64,000 bases of DNA from G963667855 sp963667855 (lineage in GTDB: Bacteria; Planctomycetota; Phycisphaerae; UBA1845). The position numbers and the translations under genes were made by a program. Every line of letters starts with the position of its first letter. Position 1 is the stretch's first letter. Shown here piece by piece: positions 1 through 8,320 of this stretch. The DNA lies in assembly GCA_963667855.2 (NCBI GenBank), contig CAXXKI010000019.1, positions 124,001-188,000 of the forward strand, read 5' to 3'. The notes under the pieces were generated by a model, which was not told the DNA's origin, ran no database searches, and was given only the letters and a program-made list of their open reading frames with translations.

Positions 1-50
1 CTATCGACCTGATCGACTTCGCGGTATTGCAGCGATATTTCGGCAGCTAA
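1..50 (+). CDS. C-terminal end of a dockerin-type protein (partial)
   Basis: The first bases read in frame 3 as IDLIDFAVLQRYFGS followed by TAA at 48-50. This matches the end of a type I dockerin repeat, with the acidic Asp-Leu-x-Asp-Phe calcium-loop tail and the LQRYFG helix. In planctomycetes such repeats usually close large secreted or surface proteins. Only 15 residues are visible, so the rest of the protein cannot be described. Confidence 0.6.
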   Translation, partial: IDLIDFAVLQRYFGS

Positions 51-74
51 GTTCCAACGCCAACGAACCTGCAA

Positions 75-1175
75 TCAACCTTCGGCAAAGGATACACCGA
101 TAGCCTTGCAGGCTTTGATTAACGGGTGGTCCAGCGGAATAGTACGCTGCCTGTCGGCCACATCCATAATGGGAACGCCACTGAGCTTTCCGTTTTGCAT
201 AACCACCAGCTTGTTCAAATCGCCGGAGACGATCATTTCCAGAGCGTGGTGGCCAAACTCGGTAGCCAGTACGCGGTCGAAAGCGCAGGGAGTTCCGCCT
301 CTCTGAATATGACCAAGGATAGTAGCACGGCACTCCAGGTTGGTTTTTTCACTAACCTGGTGAGCCAGAACCTCGCTGACTCCGCCGAGCCGGATCGGAT
401 CGGGAGAGTCCGCAACCACCCTGTCAACAACCACATCTCCGCCTATGGGCTTGGCTCCTTCAGCCACGGCGATTATGGTAAATGCTTTACCTCGCTTACT
501 GCGTGCCTGGCAGACCTCGCAAACCTTGTCCAGGTTATAGGGAATTTCAGGAAGGAGGATCACATCGGCACCGCTGGCTATTCCCGAATGCAGGGTGAGC
601 CAGCCGGCGTTGCGCCCCATCATTTCCACCAGCATTACCCGGTGATGACTGGAGGCTGTTGTATGAATCCTATCCAGGGCTTCGGTTGCAATCTGTACCG
701 CAGTATTGAAACCGAAAGTTACTTCGGTATGCATGAGGTCGTTATCGATTGTCTTGGGGACCCCAACACACGGTAACCCCTTTTTGATCAGGTTGGCGGC
801 GCCGCTCATGGTTCCGTCGCCGCCGATACAAACGACGACATCCAGATTGTTGGAACCGGCATGCTCCAGGCAGCGATTGGTGACATCCTCGAAAACCGGT
901 TTACCGTCAGAATCGGTTCCCACCCGGAACCTGGAGGGATCGGCCTTATTGCTTGTCCCCAGGATCGTTCCGCCCTGGGTAAGGATATTGGATACGCTGG
1001 ACATCTCCAGCGGTTTCATCTGGTTGCGAATCAACCCGAGGAAGCCATCCTCTATTCCCATCACCTCCCAGCCATGATCGTTGATTGCCGCCTTGGTAAC
1101 CGCACGAATAACCGCGTTGAGCCCGGGACAGTCGCCACCGCCTGTCAGTACGCCGATTCGTTTTCCGCCAGCCAT
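75..1175 (-). CDS. pfkA: 6-phosphofructokinase
   Basis: Phosphorylates fructose 6-phosphate to the 1,6-bisphosphate in glycolysis, in the cytoplasm. It has the N-terminal GGDCPGLN loop (residues 13-20), GGDGT (118-122) and PKTIDND (140-146), all diagnostic of the PfkA superfamily. The phosphoryl-donor site combines Gly (GGDG) with Lys (PKTID). Gly at the first position usually means ATP use, while Lys at the second is typical of PPi enzymes, so ATP is the more likely donor but this is not certain. The start at 1175 is preferred over the ATG six bases upstream because AGGAGG then sits about 8 nt away. It is transcribed alone, 105 bp after mqnE. Confidence 0.93.
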   Translation of the reverse strand: MAGGKRIGVLTGGGDCPGLNAVIRAVTKAAINDHGWEVMGIEDGFLGLIRNQMKPLEMSSVSNILTQGGTILGTSNKADPSRFRVGTDSDGKPVFEDVTNRCLEHAGSNNLDVVVCIGGDGTMSGAANLIKKGLPCVGVPKTIDNDLMHTEVTFGFNTAVQIATEALDRIHTTASSHHRVMLVEMMGRNAGWLTLHSGIASGADVILLPEIPYNLDKVCEVCQARSKRGKAFTIIAVAEGAKPIGGDVVVDRVVADSPDPIRLGGVSEVLAHQVSEKTNLECRATILGHIQRGGTPCAFDRVLATEFGHHALEMIVSGDLNKLVVMQNGKLSGVPIMDVADRQRTIPLDHPLIKACKAIGVSFAEG

Positions 1176-1286
1176 TTGCATTTCCTCCTGCAGACAATCA
1201 TCCCGACCGTGTCACCAGTTCAAAGTATGTTTAATACAACAGAGCGAAGTTTTTGCCAAGGATAATGATACATAAACATCGGCATT

Positions 1287-2402
1287 CTATCTCTGCAAGG
1301 GATTGTAAAGGGTATCCCGCTCGACGGGGACGTAACCGGCTTCCACGATCAAACGCCGCAGATTGTCTACGCTCATCTCCTGGTGAGTGTCGTTTGCGTC
1401 TCTCTTGGTAATATCATAATACACAACCGTTCCATCGAGATCATCCACACCCCAATCTAGAGAAACCTGGGCAAGTTTCGGCGTGTGCATAATCCAGAAC
1501 GCCTTAACATGTTCGAAATTATCCAGCATCAACCGGGAAATAGCCAGTGTTTTCAAGTTGGTTATTCCACCGGGTGCGGGGAAATGAGCCAACTCGCTAC
1601 CGGCCGGATTGAATGGCAAAGGCACAATAGCGTTGAACCCGGCCTTTCGTTCGGCAATCGACACATCCTGATGTTCACGAAGCTTGATCAGGTGTTTTAT
1701 TCTTTCAGCGGGTGTTTCCACGTGTCCGTAGAGCATGGTGGCGTTGCTGTATATCCCCATATCGTGGGCAACGGCGTGGACATCGAACCATTCGGTCTCC
1801 CCTTTTTTTCCCTTGAACGCCTGGGCGTGAACACGATCATCGAATATCTCCGCGCCACCACCGGGAAGCGAATCCAAACCGGCGTCTTTTAATTCTCCCA
1901 ATACCTGGGCCACTGTTTTGCGAGGTCGGGATAATCCCGCAAAGTGAATTATCTCTATTGCGGTGAATGCCTTTATATGCAAACCGGGAGCCGCCTCCTT
2001 GATGGCTCGGCACATATCCAGGTAGTAATCAAAGGGCAGTTTCGGATGCAGACCGCCGACAATATGCACCTCAGTCGCTCCGTGTTCGGCTGCTTTTTTT
2101 GCCCTATCGACAATCTCTTCAATTGTCAGGGTATAACCACAGCCGTCATCATCGCTGGACCATGGTTTATAGAAGGAGCAGAACTTGCACCTCAGCACGC
2201 AGTAGTTGGTGTAGTTTATATGCCGGTTAATATTGTAGAATGCTTTTCGCCCGTGCTTTTTCCGGCGAACCGCATTCGCCAGCCGACCTATCAGATGGAT
2301 ATCGTTGGATTGGTAAAGTGCCAATCCGTCTTCAAAATCCAACCGCTCTCCCGAAGCAACCTTCTTTTCGATTTCACTTAGCCGATTATCCAAACTACTC
2401 AC
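1287..2402 (-). CDS. mqnE: Aminofutalosine synthase MqnE (radical SAM)
   Basis: Radical SAM enzyme of the futalosine route to menaquinone; it joins a SAM-derived adenosyl group to the enolpyruvyl-benzoate precursor to give aminofutalosine. The 4Fe-4S motif CVLRCKFC has Cys68, Cys72 and Cys75, preceded by NINRHINYTN, and SLPGGGAEIF lies at 178-187. These features separate MqnE from the related MqnC and CofH. Length (371 aa) is normal. The start codon is GTG, 9 bp after the stop of the SprT-like gene, so the two probably form an operon. No other menaquinone gene is in the window except the broken polyprenyl synthase at 26-27 kb, which may supply the side chain. Confidence 0.93.
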   Translation of the reverse strand: MSSLDNRLSEIEKKVASGERLDFEDGLALYQSNDIHLIGRLANAVRRKKHGRKAFYNINRHINYTNYCVLRCKFCSFYKPWSSDDDGCGYTLTIEEIVDRAKKAAEHGATEVHIVGGLHPKLPFDYYLDMCRAIKEAAPGLHIKAFTAIEIIHFAGLSRPRKTVAQVLGELKDAGLDSLPGGGAEIFDDRVHAQAFKGKKGETEWFDVHAVAHDMGIYSNATMLYGHVETPAERIKHLIKLREHQDVSIAERKAGFNAIVPLPFNPAGSELAHFPAPGGITNLKTLAISRLMLDNFEHVKAFWIMHTPKLAQVSLDWGVDDLDGTVVYYDITKRDANDTHQEMSVDNLRRLIVEAGYVPVERDTLYNPLQR

Positions 2403-2411
2403 CCCGATTAT

Positions 2412-2900
2412 CTAAAAACCAGCTTTCCGCTGTTCCGTAATACGCCGCCAGTGCAGCTTGCTCTTGCATCCCTGGTGAACGAACATTCCACGAGCGTGTT
2501 TCTGACTGATCCGCCGACGGCGCAGAACCGCGCCGCAATCGCGGCAAACCGCTTCCCATTTGTAGGATTCGGTAGAGGGCATGGCCACCTCATCCCGCTG
2601 CATGGTTGCCCGGGGCGTTGCTCCCAGATCGAGAGCGAAGCGTTTCCAGAGCTTACCGTGCCCCTCTTCGTAACCGGCCAACACGTGAGCGATTTCGTGC
2701 AAAATGGTATCCCGAACCGCATCATAGTCGTTGAGGTCGACAAATGACGGGGCCAACGAAACGGTTTTAGTGGTATGGTTGCACAAACCACACCGTGAGC
2801 GGGTCTTCTGCCCCAGCCAGCCGAAGGTCCATCCGTCGCGGATGATTTCGGCGTCCGACATTAAGTTCAGCGCGAGCTTTTGTGCTTCCAGCCTATCCAT
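2412..2900 (-). CDS. SprT-like zinc metalloprotease-family protein
   Basis: A 162-residue SprT-like protein. HEIAH at 68-72 with His81 a few residues on forms the expected zinc site, and Glu69 would be catalytic. A C-terminal zinc ribbon follows (Cys119, Cys122, Cys145 and neighbouring residues), as in the eukaryotic Spartan and bacterial SprT families. An extra pair of cysteines (Cys37, Cys40) lies before the active site. The natural substrate of bacterial SprT proteins is not settled. It stands first in an operon with mqnE, but no functional link is obvious. Confidence 0.85.
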   Translation of the reverse strand: MDRLEAQKLALNLMSDAEIIRDGWTFGWLGQKTRSRCGLCNHTTKTVSLAPSFVDLNDYDAVRDTILHEIAHVLAGYEEGHGKLWKRFALDLGATPRATMQRDEVAMPSTESYKWEAVCRDCGAVLRRRRISQKHARGMFVHQGCKSKLHWRRITEQRKAGF

Positions 2901-3539
2901 CTTCCAGACAAAGCTCCATTAGTTACAAAGATATCCACTCAAGGATTACACAACCAGGATTATAACGCAAGTTTCCAGACGTGACATGGATTCAAACAGC
3001 AATATCAGCGAATCTGCCGGGAATTATCGCTTGTTACCTCCGAGTAATTGTCACGCTACTGACCAATTTCTTTTATTAAGGAAGGTCAGAAAGAACAGGA
3101 TACTTTTGGTTTTACGTTATTACTGCGATTCATAACAGATAAATTAATTCTGCCCAAACGGTTCGGACCTATAACCGGATTTTAACTGGGGCTTACTCCC
3201 GATTACGGCGATGTTATGGTAGGCTAACGAAAAATATCGCAAGTACCCGATTGGCAATTACACCAATAGACTCATGAGAAACGAAACACAGCTGGAAAAA
3301 ACATTTTCTGAAAGAAGATCGATGATGGAAACGACGTTCAGTTGCAAATTGAGGCGACTTAAAGCTCAATTGGGTATTTTAACGCTTGGTATATTCCTCT
3401 GGCTTATATTATTTTTCCTTGGCAGAATAATTATTCGTTAGTCAGGCAATTATCAATAACCCGCCTCCCAGTAATCCCCTCTTCGATATTACCAAGGACA
3501 ACTTTCGCCAGCACGCCATACCTGATAGCATGGCTTGCA
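2901..3539. other. Intergenic region, mostly without recognisable features
   Basis: About 640 bp of AT-richer DNA between the divergent SprT-like and hydrolase genes. Apart from one possible 55-codon ORF (3274-3441), I see no RNA gene, repeat or clear promoter. Confidence 0.5.
3274..3441 (+). CDS. Possible small single-pass membrane protein (55 aa)
   Basis: ATG at 3274 to TAG at 3439-3441 encodes 55 residues. The first 32 are polar and highly charged (many Glu, Lys and Arg), then residues 33-54 form one hydrophobic stretch (LGILTLGIFLWLILFFLGRI) ending in Arg. This charged-helix plus C-terminal membrane anchor layout is typical of real small membrane proteins, but no strong ribosome binding site is visible and I recognise no family. 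It could be a chance ORF in an AT-rich gap. Confidence 0.3.
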   Translation: MRNETQLEKTFSERRSMMETTFSCKLRRLKAQLGILTLGIFLWLILFFLGRIIIR

Positions 3540-4331
3540 ATGGCTATCGCGGATAACAAATTCTATTACCCGACGGACAGGGAATACGACCGGCCAGAGA
3601 ATTACGGCCTGGGTTATGAGGAGGTTTTCTTTCCTTCTACAGGGGACAACACTCTGCACGGCTGGTTCTTCCCAGCGCAAAACGCTCGGGGAACGATCAT
3701 TCACTGCCACGGCAACGCGGGGAACATCACCGCCCATTTCAAGTTTGTCGACTGGCTGCCGCAAGTCGGCTGGAATGTTCTCTGCTTCGATTATCGCGGT
3801 TACGGCCAATCGACCGGCAGCGTATCGCGCAGAGGGATAATCGACGATGTGGTTTCAGCAATCAGGTACGCAAGCGCCAGGAGCGACGTTTTGCCAGGCA
3901 GGATATGCCTGTTTGGCCAATCGCTTGGTGGCGCGGTGGGGATAGTGGCCTCCACGGAGTGCGACGGGGCAATTGCAGGCATATGTATAGAGGGAGCGTT
4001 TTCCAGCTATCGAACAGAGGCCCGTTTCGTGACGCGGAAGACATGGTACCTCTGGAGCGTTTCGGGGTTGATTTCCCGTTACCTTATCAGCGATGATTTT
4101 TCGCCTATTGACTACGTATCACAACTTCCTGATATTCCAAAGATGTTTATCTGCGGCGTTAACGACCGGATAGTCGATTTTCGGCAGACGGTGGACTTAT
4201 ATAACGCTGCAACCGCCCCAAAATCCATATGGCAAATACCCGACAGCGATCACACCGAAGCGGTTACCGGAGAAATCGAGGGCGGTAGAGAGCGGGTGGT
4301 TGATTTTTTTGATACCTGTATGGAAAGGTGA
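3540..4331 (+). CDS. Alpha/beta hydrolase
   Basis: Serine hydrolase of the alpha/beta fold, similar to the YfhR/ABHD13 group. The oxyanion region is HCHGNAGN (56-63), the nucleophile elbow GQSLGG holds Ser128, Asp209 follows in CGVNDR, and His238 sits in DSDHTE, giving a complete triad. The substrate cannot be told from sequence; relatives act as esterases or peptidases. The start is uncertain: the frame stays open upstream and would encode a hydrophobic segment (PYLIAWLAMAIAD), so a membrane anchor might be missing from this model. No clear ribosome binding site is seen before 3540. Confidence 0.8.
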   Translation: MAIADNKFYYPTDREYDRPENYGLGYEEVFFPSTGDNTLHGWFFPAQNARGTIIHCHGNAGNITAHFKFVDWLPQVGWNVLCFDYRGYGQSTGSVSRRGIIDDVVSAIRYASARSDVLPGRICLFGQSLGGAVGIVASTECDGAIAGICIEGAFSSYRTEARFVTRKTWYLWSVSGLISRYLISDDFSPIDYVSQLPDIPKMFICGVNDRIVDFRQTVDLYNAATAPKSIWQIPDSDHTEAVTGEIEGGRERVVDFFDTCMER

Positions 4332-4394
4332 ATTCCATTTCTCAGTACACTCTGTCCCCTTTATTACCAAGGAACAACTATTTCGCAGCAGTTT

Positions 4395-4766
4395 CTATTC
4401 TACAGGCAGGGGTAGATTGTGAGCCCGCAGGAAAGACAACTTATCCCAATAGCCGCGTTGAAACACGATTTTTTGATTTTCGAATTTGAAAAAACCGCAC
4501 CCTCGAAGCCCTAAGGGATCTTTCCATTCAAGAATCGCCCATTCACCGTCTTCGAAGACGGATTCGACGACGCAAATCATTTTCGCCTGGGAAAACTCGC
4601 GAGAAAACATCTCTTTAATGGCCTGTTTACCTTCAACCGGTGATTCGGCCACCTGATGATTAACCGCGTCGTCAGCGTAAAACTCCGCTAACGCTTCAGC
4701 ATCAGCCCTGTTGAACACTTCTACCCACTTGAGAAGAATATCTTTAGGTTGCATAGCTATTCTCAT
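4395..4766 (-). CDS. NTF2-like / SnoaL-type protein
   Basis: A protein of about 123 residues with the cone-shaped NTF2-like pattern: an N-terminal helix (LLKWVEVFNRADAEALAEFY), an acidic pocket region (DDAVNHQ) and C-terminal strands (WAILEWKDPLGLRGCGFF). Such proteins are polyketide-cyclase-like enzymes, isomerases or small-ligand binders, and the role here cannot be assigned. The start is ambiguous: a TTG at 4778, ATG at 4766 and ATG at 4754 are in frame, none with a convincing ribosome binding site. It stands alone, convergent with the hydrolase gene. Confidence 0.7.
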   Translation of the reverse strand: MRIAMQPKDILLKWVEVFNRADAEALAEFYADDAVNHQVAESPVEGKQAIKEMFSREFSQAKMICVVESVFEDGEWAILEWKDPLGLRGCGFFKFENQKIVFQRGYWDKLSFLRAHNLPLPVE

Positions 4767-5051
4767 TGCCCCAGTCAAGGTTTCGATAAAAGATTTTCAG
4801 CATGTTATGATTCCACATTCCACCGCACAACAGTATCAGCAAGAAAAGCTACCAAAACACTGGCGGGCCTGTGGACTAAACGTATTTGAACATAAAAACA
4901 GCGTTTTTTCGCAACGCCGAGGTTTAGACTACCAAAGGATCATTCGCGTGTGTATCGTGTTGTGTTGACAAACGGCGGGGCGCTTGGACGCCGCCGGGGC
5001 AGGAAAGAAATTGATGCAAGCGGTAAAGGGTTGCAGCAAGAGGATTCGTAA

Positions 5052-6356
5052 GTGTCAAAGCTTTCGTACAATAAGGCGGATGTTCTCCGCGGGATCAGCC
5101 TGTTCGTTATAGTTATCGCGCTGGTTGCCGCGATTATTATCCTTTGTTGCGGTTTTGAACTCGCGGGCTACGCCATATCGGCCGGCATTCTTCTCTTGGG
5201 AATATCCGTTTTCCTGCTCTGTCGCCAGGGAGCGGAGCTGGCTGAATCCAGACAGTTCCTGCAGCGAGTTATTGACAGCACCTCCGATCCGCTGCTGGTA
5301 ATCGACCCGGACTACCGGGTGATATTGGCCAACCGGGCGGCACAGCGGATTTCCGGGCGCAGTGTTACCGCCCCAGGGTGTCTCAGTTGCCACGAGTTTT
5401 CTCACGGCCGGGACAAACCTTGCGGCGGCTTGGAGAATCCGTGTCCGCTGAAAACGGTAGTATCGGGAAAAATAGCAACCACGGTCACTCACACACACGT
5501 TAAAAACGCCGGTCAGGAAACGGTAGTGGAGATAAGTGCGTCTCCTGTTCTGAACCGGTCGGGAGAAATCGAGTACATTATAGAGCTCAGCAGGGATATC
5601 ACCGCTCGCGTGCGGGCGGAAGAACAGGTGCGCAGGCATCAGGCCGAACTCGCCCACGTATCGCGATTGGGAACCATGGGGGAAATGGCAACTGGGCTGG
5701 CTCACGAATTAAACCAGCCACTGGCCGCCATTGTCAATTACCTGCAGGCGGCACGGGAAAGGATTCGATCCGGCTCTGCCGACTTTCAGGAGTTGCTGCG
5801 GGATATCGAAGATGCCTCCCAGCAGGCACGCCGGGCGGGCGGAATAATCGAGCAGATTCGGAACTTCGTCCGTAAGGACGTGCGGGAGCGGTCCAAAGTC
5901 AACATAAACACGATTATACAACAGGCTGTTTCACTGGTTAAAACCGAGCTGCGGAATAACCGTATAGAAGTCAATCTCGAACTGAGCGACGCTCTGCCGC
6001 AGGTGTCAGCCCAGGAAATCCAAATCGAGCAGGTACTGGTTAACCTCATAAGAAACAGCCTGGACGCGATGATCAATATCGAAGCGGACGCCCGGGTACT
6101 GACTATAAGTACTTCAAAAACAGAGGCCGGTTTGATCTCCTGTACGGTTTGCGATACCGGATGCGGATTGAACGAGAAGGAACTTGACCAGGTGTTCAAT
6201 CCGTTCTTTACTACCAAAGCTGGCGGCATGGGAATGGGATTGCCGATCTGCCGGACTATTATCGAAGAACACGGCGGGAAACTGACCGCCGATAGTGATA
6301 CCGACCGGGGAGCGTCGTTTACTTTCGTCCTTCCGGTTAATGAAGGCGAGAAATGA
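5052..6356 (+). CDS. FixL-like PAS sensor histidine kinase with a Cys/His cluster
   Basis: Membrane sensor kinase of 434 residues. Two transmembrane helices (about 15-35 and 40-57) are followed by a PAS domain (65-190), a HisKA domain with the FixL-type H-box AHELNQPLAA (phosphoacceptor His218), and a HATPase domain with clear N and G boxes. The PAS domain carries Cys110, Cys113, His114, His118, Cys124 and Cys131 in one short insertion. This suggests a bound metal or Fe-S cluster, or a thiol redox switch; no haem-PAS motif is evident. The response regulator begins one base after its stop codon, so the pair is one transcription unit. The signal sensed is unknown. Confidence 0.92.
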   Translation: MSKLSYNKADVLRGISLFVIVIALVAAIIILCCGFELAGYAISAGILLLGISVFLLCRQGAELAESRQFLQRVIDSTSDPLLVIDPDYRVILANRAAQRISGRSVTAPGCLSCHEFSHGRDKPCGGLENPCPLKTVVSGKIATTVTHTHVKNAGQETVVEISASPVLNRSGEIEYIIELSRDITARVRAEEQVRRHQAELAHVSRLGTMGEMATGLAHELNQPLAAIVNYLQAARERIRSGSADFQELLRDIEDASQQARRAGGIIEQIRNFVRKDVRERSKVNINTIIQQAVSLVKTELRNNRIEVNLELSDALPQVSAQEIQIEQVLVNLIRNSLDAMINIEADARVLTISTSKTEAGLISCTVCDTGCGLNEKELDQVFNPFFTTKAGGMGMGLPICRTIIEEHGGKLTADSDTDRGASFTFVLPVNEGEK

Positions 6357-6357
6357 T

Positions 6358-6963
6358 ATGCAGGAAAAAGCAACCGTATTCATAGTGGACGACGATCAGG
6401 CCATCCGCGACTCACTGAGCAGGCTTATGGATTCAATAGGATTAGCCACTGAGACATTCGCCGACGCACAGGCTTTCCTGGACAACTACGACAACGAGAA
6501 ACCAGGTTGCCTTTTACTCGATATACGCATGCCGGGAATGGGCGGTATGGAACTGCAACAGGAACTGTCCGCAAGAAATATCAGCATTCCGATCATTATA
6601 ATCTCCGCCCACGGCAGCGTGGAACAGGCGGTGCAGGCCATGAAAACCGGCGCGGTTGATTTCATCAGAAAACCATATGACGGCGGCGTACTGCTCGATA
6701 GGGTAAAACACGCATTAGAGCTGGACGCCGATCTTCGGCAGAAGGATGCCCAGCGAGCGGAGGTGGCCTCCAGAATCAACCTGCTTACTCCGAGAGAAAC
6801 CGAAGTCATGAAACTGCTGGCAGCGGGGAAATACCCCAAGGAAATCGCCTTCGAACTCGGCTTGAGCAGAAAAACCGTGGACGTACACCGCAGCCATATC
6901 ATGATGAAAATGCAGGCGGACTCGGCAATTGAGTTGGCCCAAATGCTCCAGACACAGGAATGA
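6358..6963 (+). CDS. FixJ-family response regulator
   Basis: A 201-residue response regulator: receiver domain at 1-120 with the acidic pocket VDDD, phosphoacceptor Asp55 in LLLDIRMPG and the Lys of FIRKPYD, then a LuxR-type helix-turn-helix (about 138-195, beginning LTPRETEV). This matches FixJ/TodT regulators. The ATG at 6358 lies one base past the stop of the kinase gene and is its cognate partner. Longer in-frame starts inside the kinase gene exist but are not needed. No target promoter can be named from this window. Confidence 0.92.
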   Translation: MQEKATVFIVDDDQAIRDSLSRLMDSIGLATETFADAQAFLDNYDNEKPGCLLLDIRMPGMGGMELQQELSARNISIPIIIISAHGSVEQAVQAMKTGAVDFIRKPYDGGVLLDRVKHALELDADLRQKDAQRAEVASRINLLTPRETEVMKLLAAGKYPKEIAFELGLSRKTVDVHRSHIMMKMQADSAIELAQMLQTQE

Positions 6964-7000
6964 GCATATAGCATTGCCATAAGCATGACAACACCAACTT

Positions 7001-7065
7001 GCAGGTCGGGGCATCGACCCGACGCGTGAGCATATGTTTTCCGTCGGGTCAATGACCCGACCTAC
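7001..7065. repeat. Nested palindromic repeat, copy 1 (full)
   Basis: A 65-bp inverted repeat centred on CATATG. Each arm contains its own smaller hairpin built from AGGTCGGG and CCCGACCT. Related copies lie at 7794, 8046, 26250 and 37286, always between genes. See findings. Confidence 0.75.
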
Positions 7066-7220
7066 GATTGTTCACATCGCTCTACTAAGAAAAATCCCTA
7101 GGCCTGTTCCCAATTGCAGAGCTTATCGGGCGGCGGTAATTATATCGCATAGAAGTGATCGGCCTGTCCGGTCGCGGTAGTCAAGCGGTCAGGCTGATGA
7201 ATAATCCGGAGAGAACGAAA

Positions 7221-7649
7221 ATGTTCCGTCAGGAATTTTCATTCATTTTGACAGCGTGCATCTTCTGCTCAGTAAAGGGTTTCGTTGCCTCGACTTCCGT
7301 TACTGACCACAAGATACACTACCCGCAACAGCCGGCTCCATCAGGTATTTGCATCAGTGCCTTTGGAGAAGCAGGGGAAGCGGTGGTCGACGATGAGAAG
7401 CTCTACGATTACGGGCTGGTAAGCAGACTTCACATCGGAGATTCCCGGTTACAGTCGGGGATTGAATCCAACAATCCCTCCGCATTATGCGCGTCCCCGG
7501 AAATCTCCACCGCCGCGATCCCGGCCGGCTTTGCCGCTTCCGGCATACCGGAAGCTGAAGAAACTCAAGTATGCCGGCATTCGTTATCCACTATCACCAA
7601 CCAGGTGATTCACTCTGAAAAACAGGAGGGGAAGGAAGCTGTGGTTTAA
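7221..7649 (+). CDS. Hypothetical exported protein
   Basis: A 142-residue protein of no recognised family. The N-terminus MFRQEFSFILTACIFCSVKG looks like a signal peptide, with cleavage near FVAS. The mature part is Ala/Ser/Glu rich and low in structure-forming residues. The start at 7221 is chosen because GGAGAG lies about 9 nt upstream; in-frame starts at 7155 and 7197 lack such a site. It sits alone after the FixLJ-like pair and a palindromic repeat. It could still be a spurious ORF, since no conserved motif supports it. Confidence 0.4.
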   Translation: MFRQEFSFILTACIFCSVKGFVASTSVTDHKIHYPQQPAPSGICISAFGEAGEAVVDDEKLYDYGLVSRLHIGDSRLQSGIESNNPSALCASPEISTAAIPAGFAASGIPEAEETQVCRHSLSTITNQVIHSEKQEGKEAVV

Positions 7650-7707
7650 TTGTGGGGAAAAAGCAACGGAACGAATCCCGCGTGGGATTCACATATCAGT
7701 GGGGATG

Positions 7708-7761
7708 CGTGGCCTCTTCTTGTTTACTCGCATGCGAATGCGAGTTTCCTGGGAGGCCACG
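7708..7761 (+). terminator. Two-step hairpin, possible terminator
   Basis: CGTGGCCTC (7708-7716) pairs with GAGGCCACG (7753-7761), enclosing a second stem ACTCGCAT/ATGCGAGT (7726-7733 with 7738-7745). It is followed by TTTTATTTC. It could end transcription from the gene at 7221, or be a structured RNA element. Confidence 0.45.
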
Positions 7762-7793
7762 TTTTATTTCGGTTCGCCATGACAGTTGTGGAT

Positions 7794-7816
7794 ATGCATT
7801 CCGTCGGGTCTGTTGA
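7794..7816 (+). repeat. Nested palindromic repeat, copy 2 (truncated half)
   Basis: ATGCATTCCGTCGGGTCTGT matches one arm of the repeat at 37286-37352, then the similarity stops after TTGA. Only half of a unit is present. Confidence 0.55.
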
Positions 7817-8045
7817 TCGCTGCGATCATCATCTTTGTCATTAGTCTTTTTCACGGTTTCCTGAATTTGGCGTCTTTGTGAATAACGGAGGAAGGTTTCG
7901 GCATTATCTATCTGAAATTTGAAATCTAGAATTAGATTCATCAAGTCGTAGCGAGAACCCGAGCTGCCTGGCTAACATCGTGCTTAAAAAGATTTATGAT
8001 TAAAAATGATGTTTCCAGCGGTGGTCTATTGCCCCAACAGGCGTA

Positions 8046-8082
8046 CACATGCATTCCGTCGGGTCTGTTGACCCGACCTACA
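8046..8082. repeat. Nested palindromic repeat, copy 3 (one arm)
   Basis: ACATGCATTCCGTCGGGTCT runs on into GTTGACCCGACCTACA. One complete arm hairpin of the repeat family is present; the second arm is missing. Confidence 0.65.
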
Positions 8083-8320
8083 GGGCTACGGCTACGGAGT
8101 AAATTACTTTTCATTGAACAAAACTACCCATCTTAGCGGATAAACCGGTGGAATTGTGCAAATATCATCACCTTGCCGCCAATCGAAGGTTTTCAGGTAG
8201 CGTTAGCTTTCCAAGCTGGTTATCATGATTCCCGGGCAACCAGTTCTGTTGGACAATGGGTGAGTTGCATCAGCATTTTTCTGGTGCAGGGAAAAATAAC
8301 ATTCATTAAGGACACCTCCA

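Larger units (their letters stand above)
7650..8320. other. Intergenic region with hairpins and repeat fragments
   Basis: About 670 bp with no credible gene. It holds a two-step hairpin at 7708-7761 and two copies (one truncated) of the CCGTCGGGTC palindromic repeat at 7794 and 8046. The rest is AT-rich and unremarkable. Confidence 0.5.
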
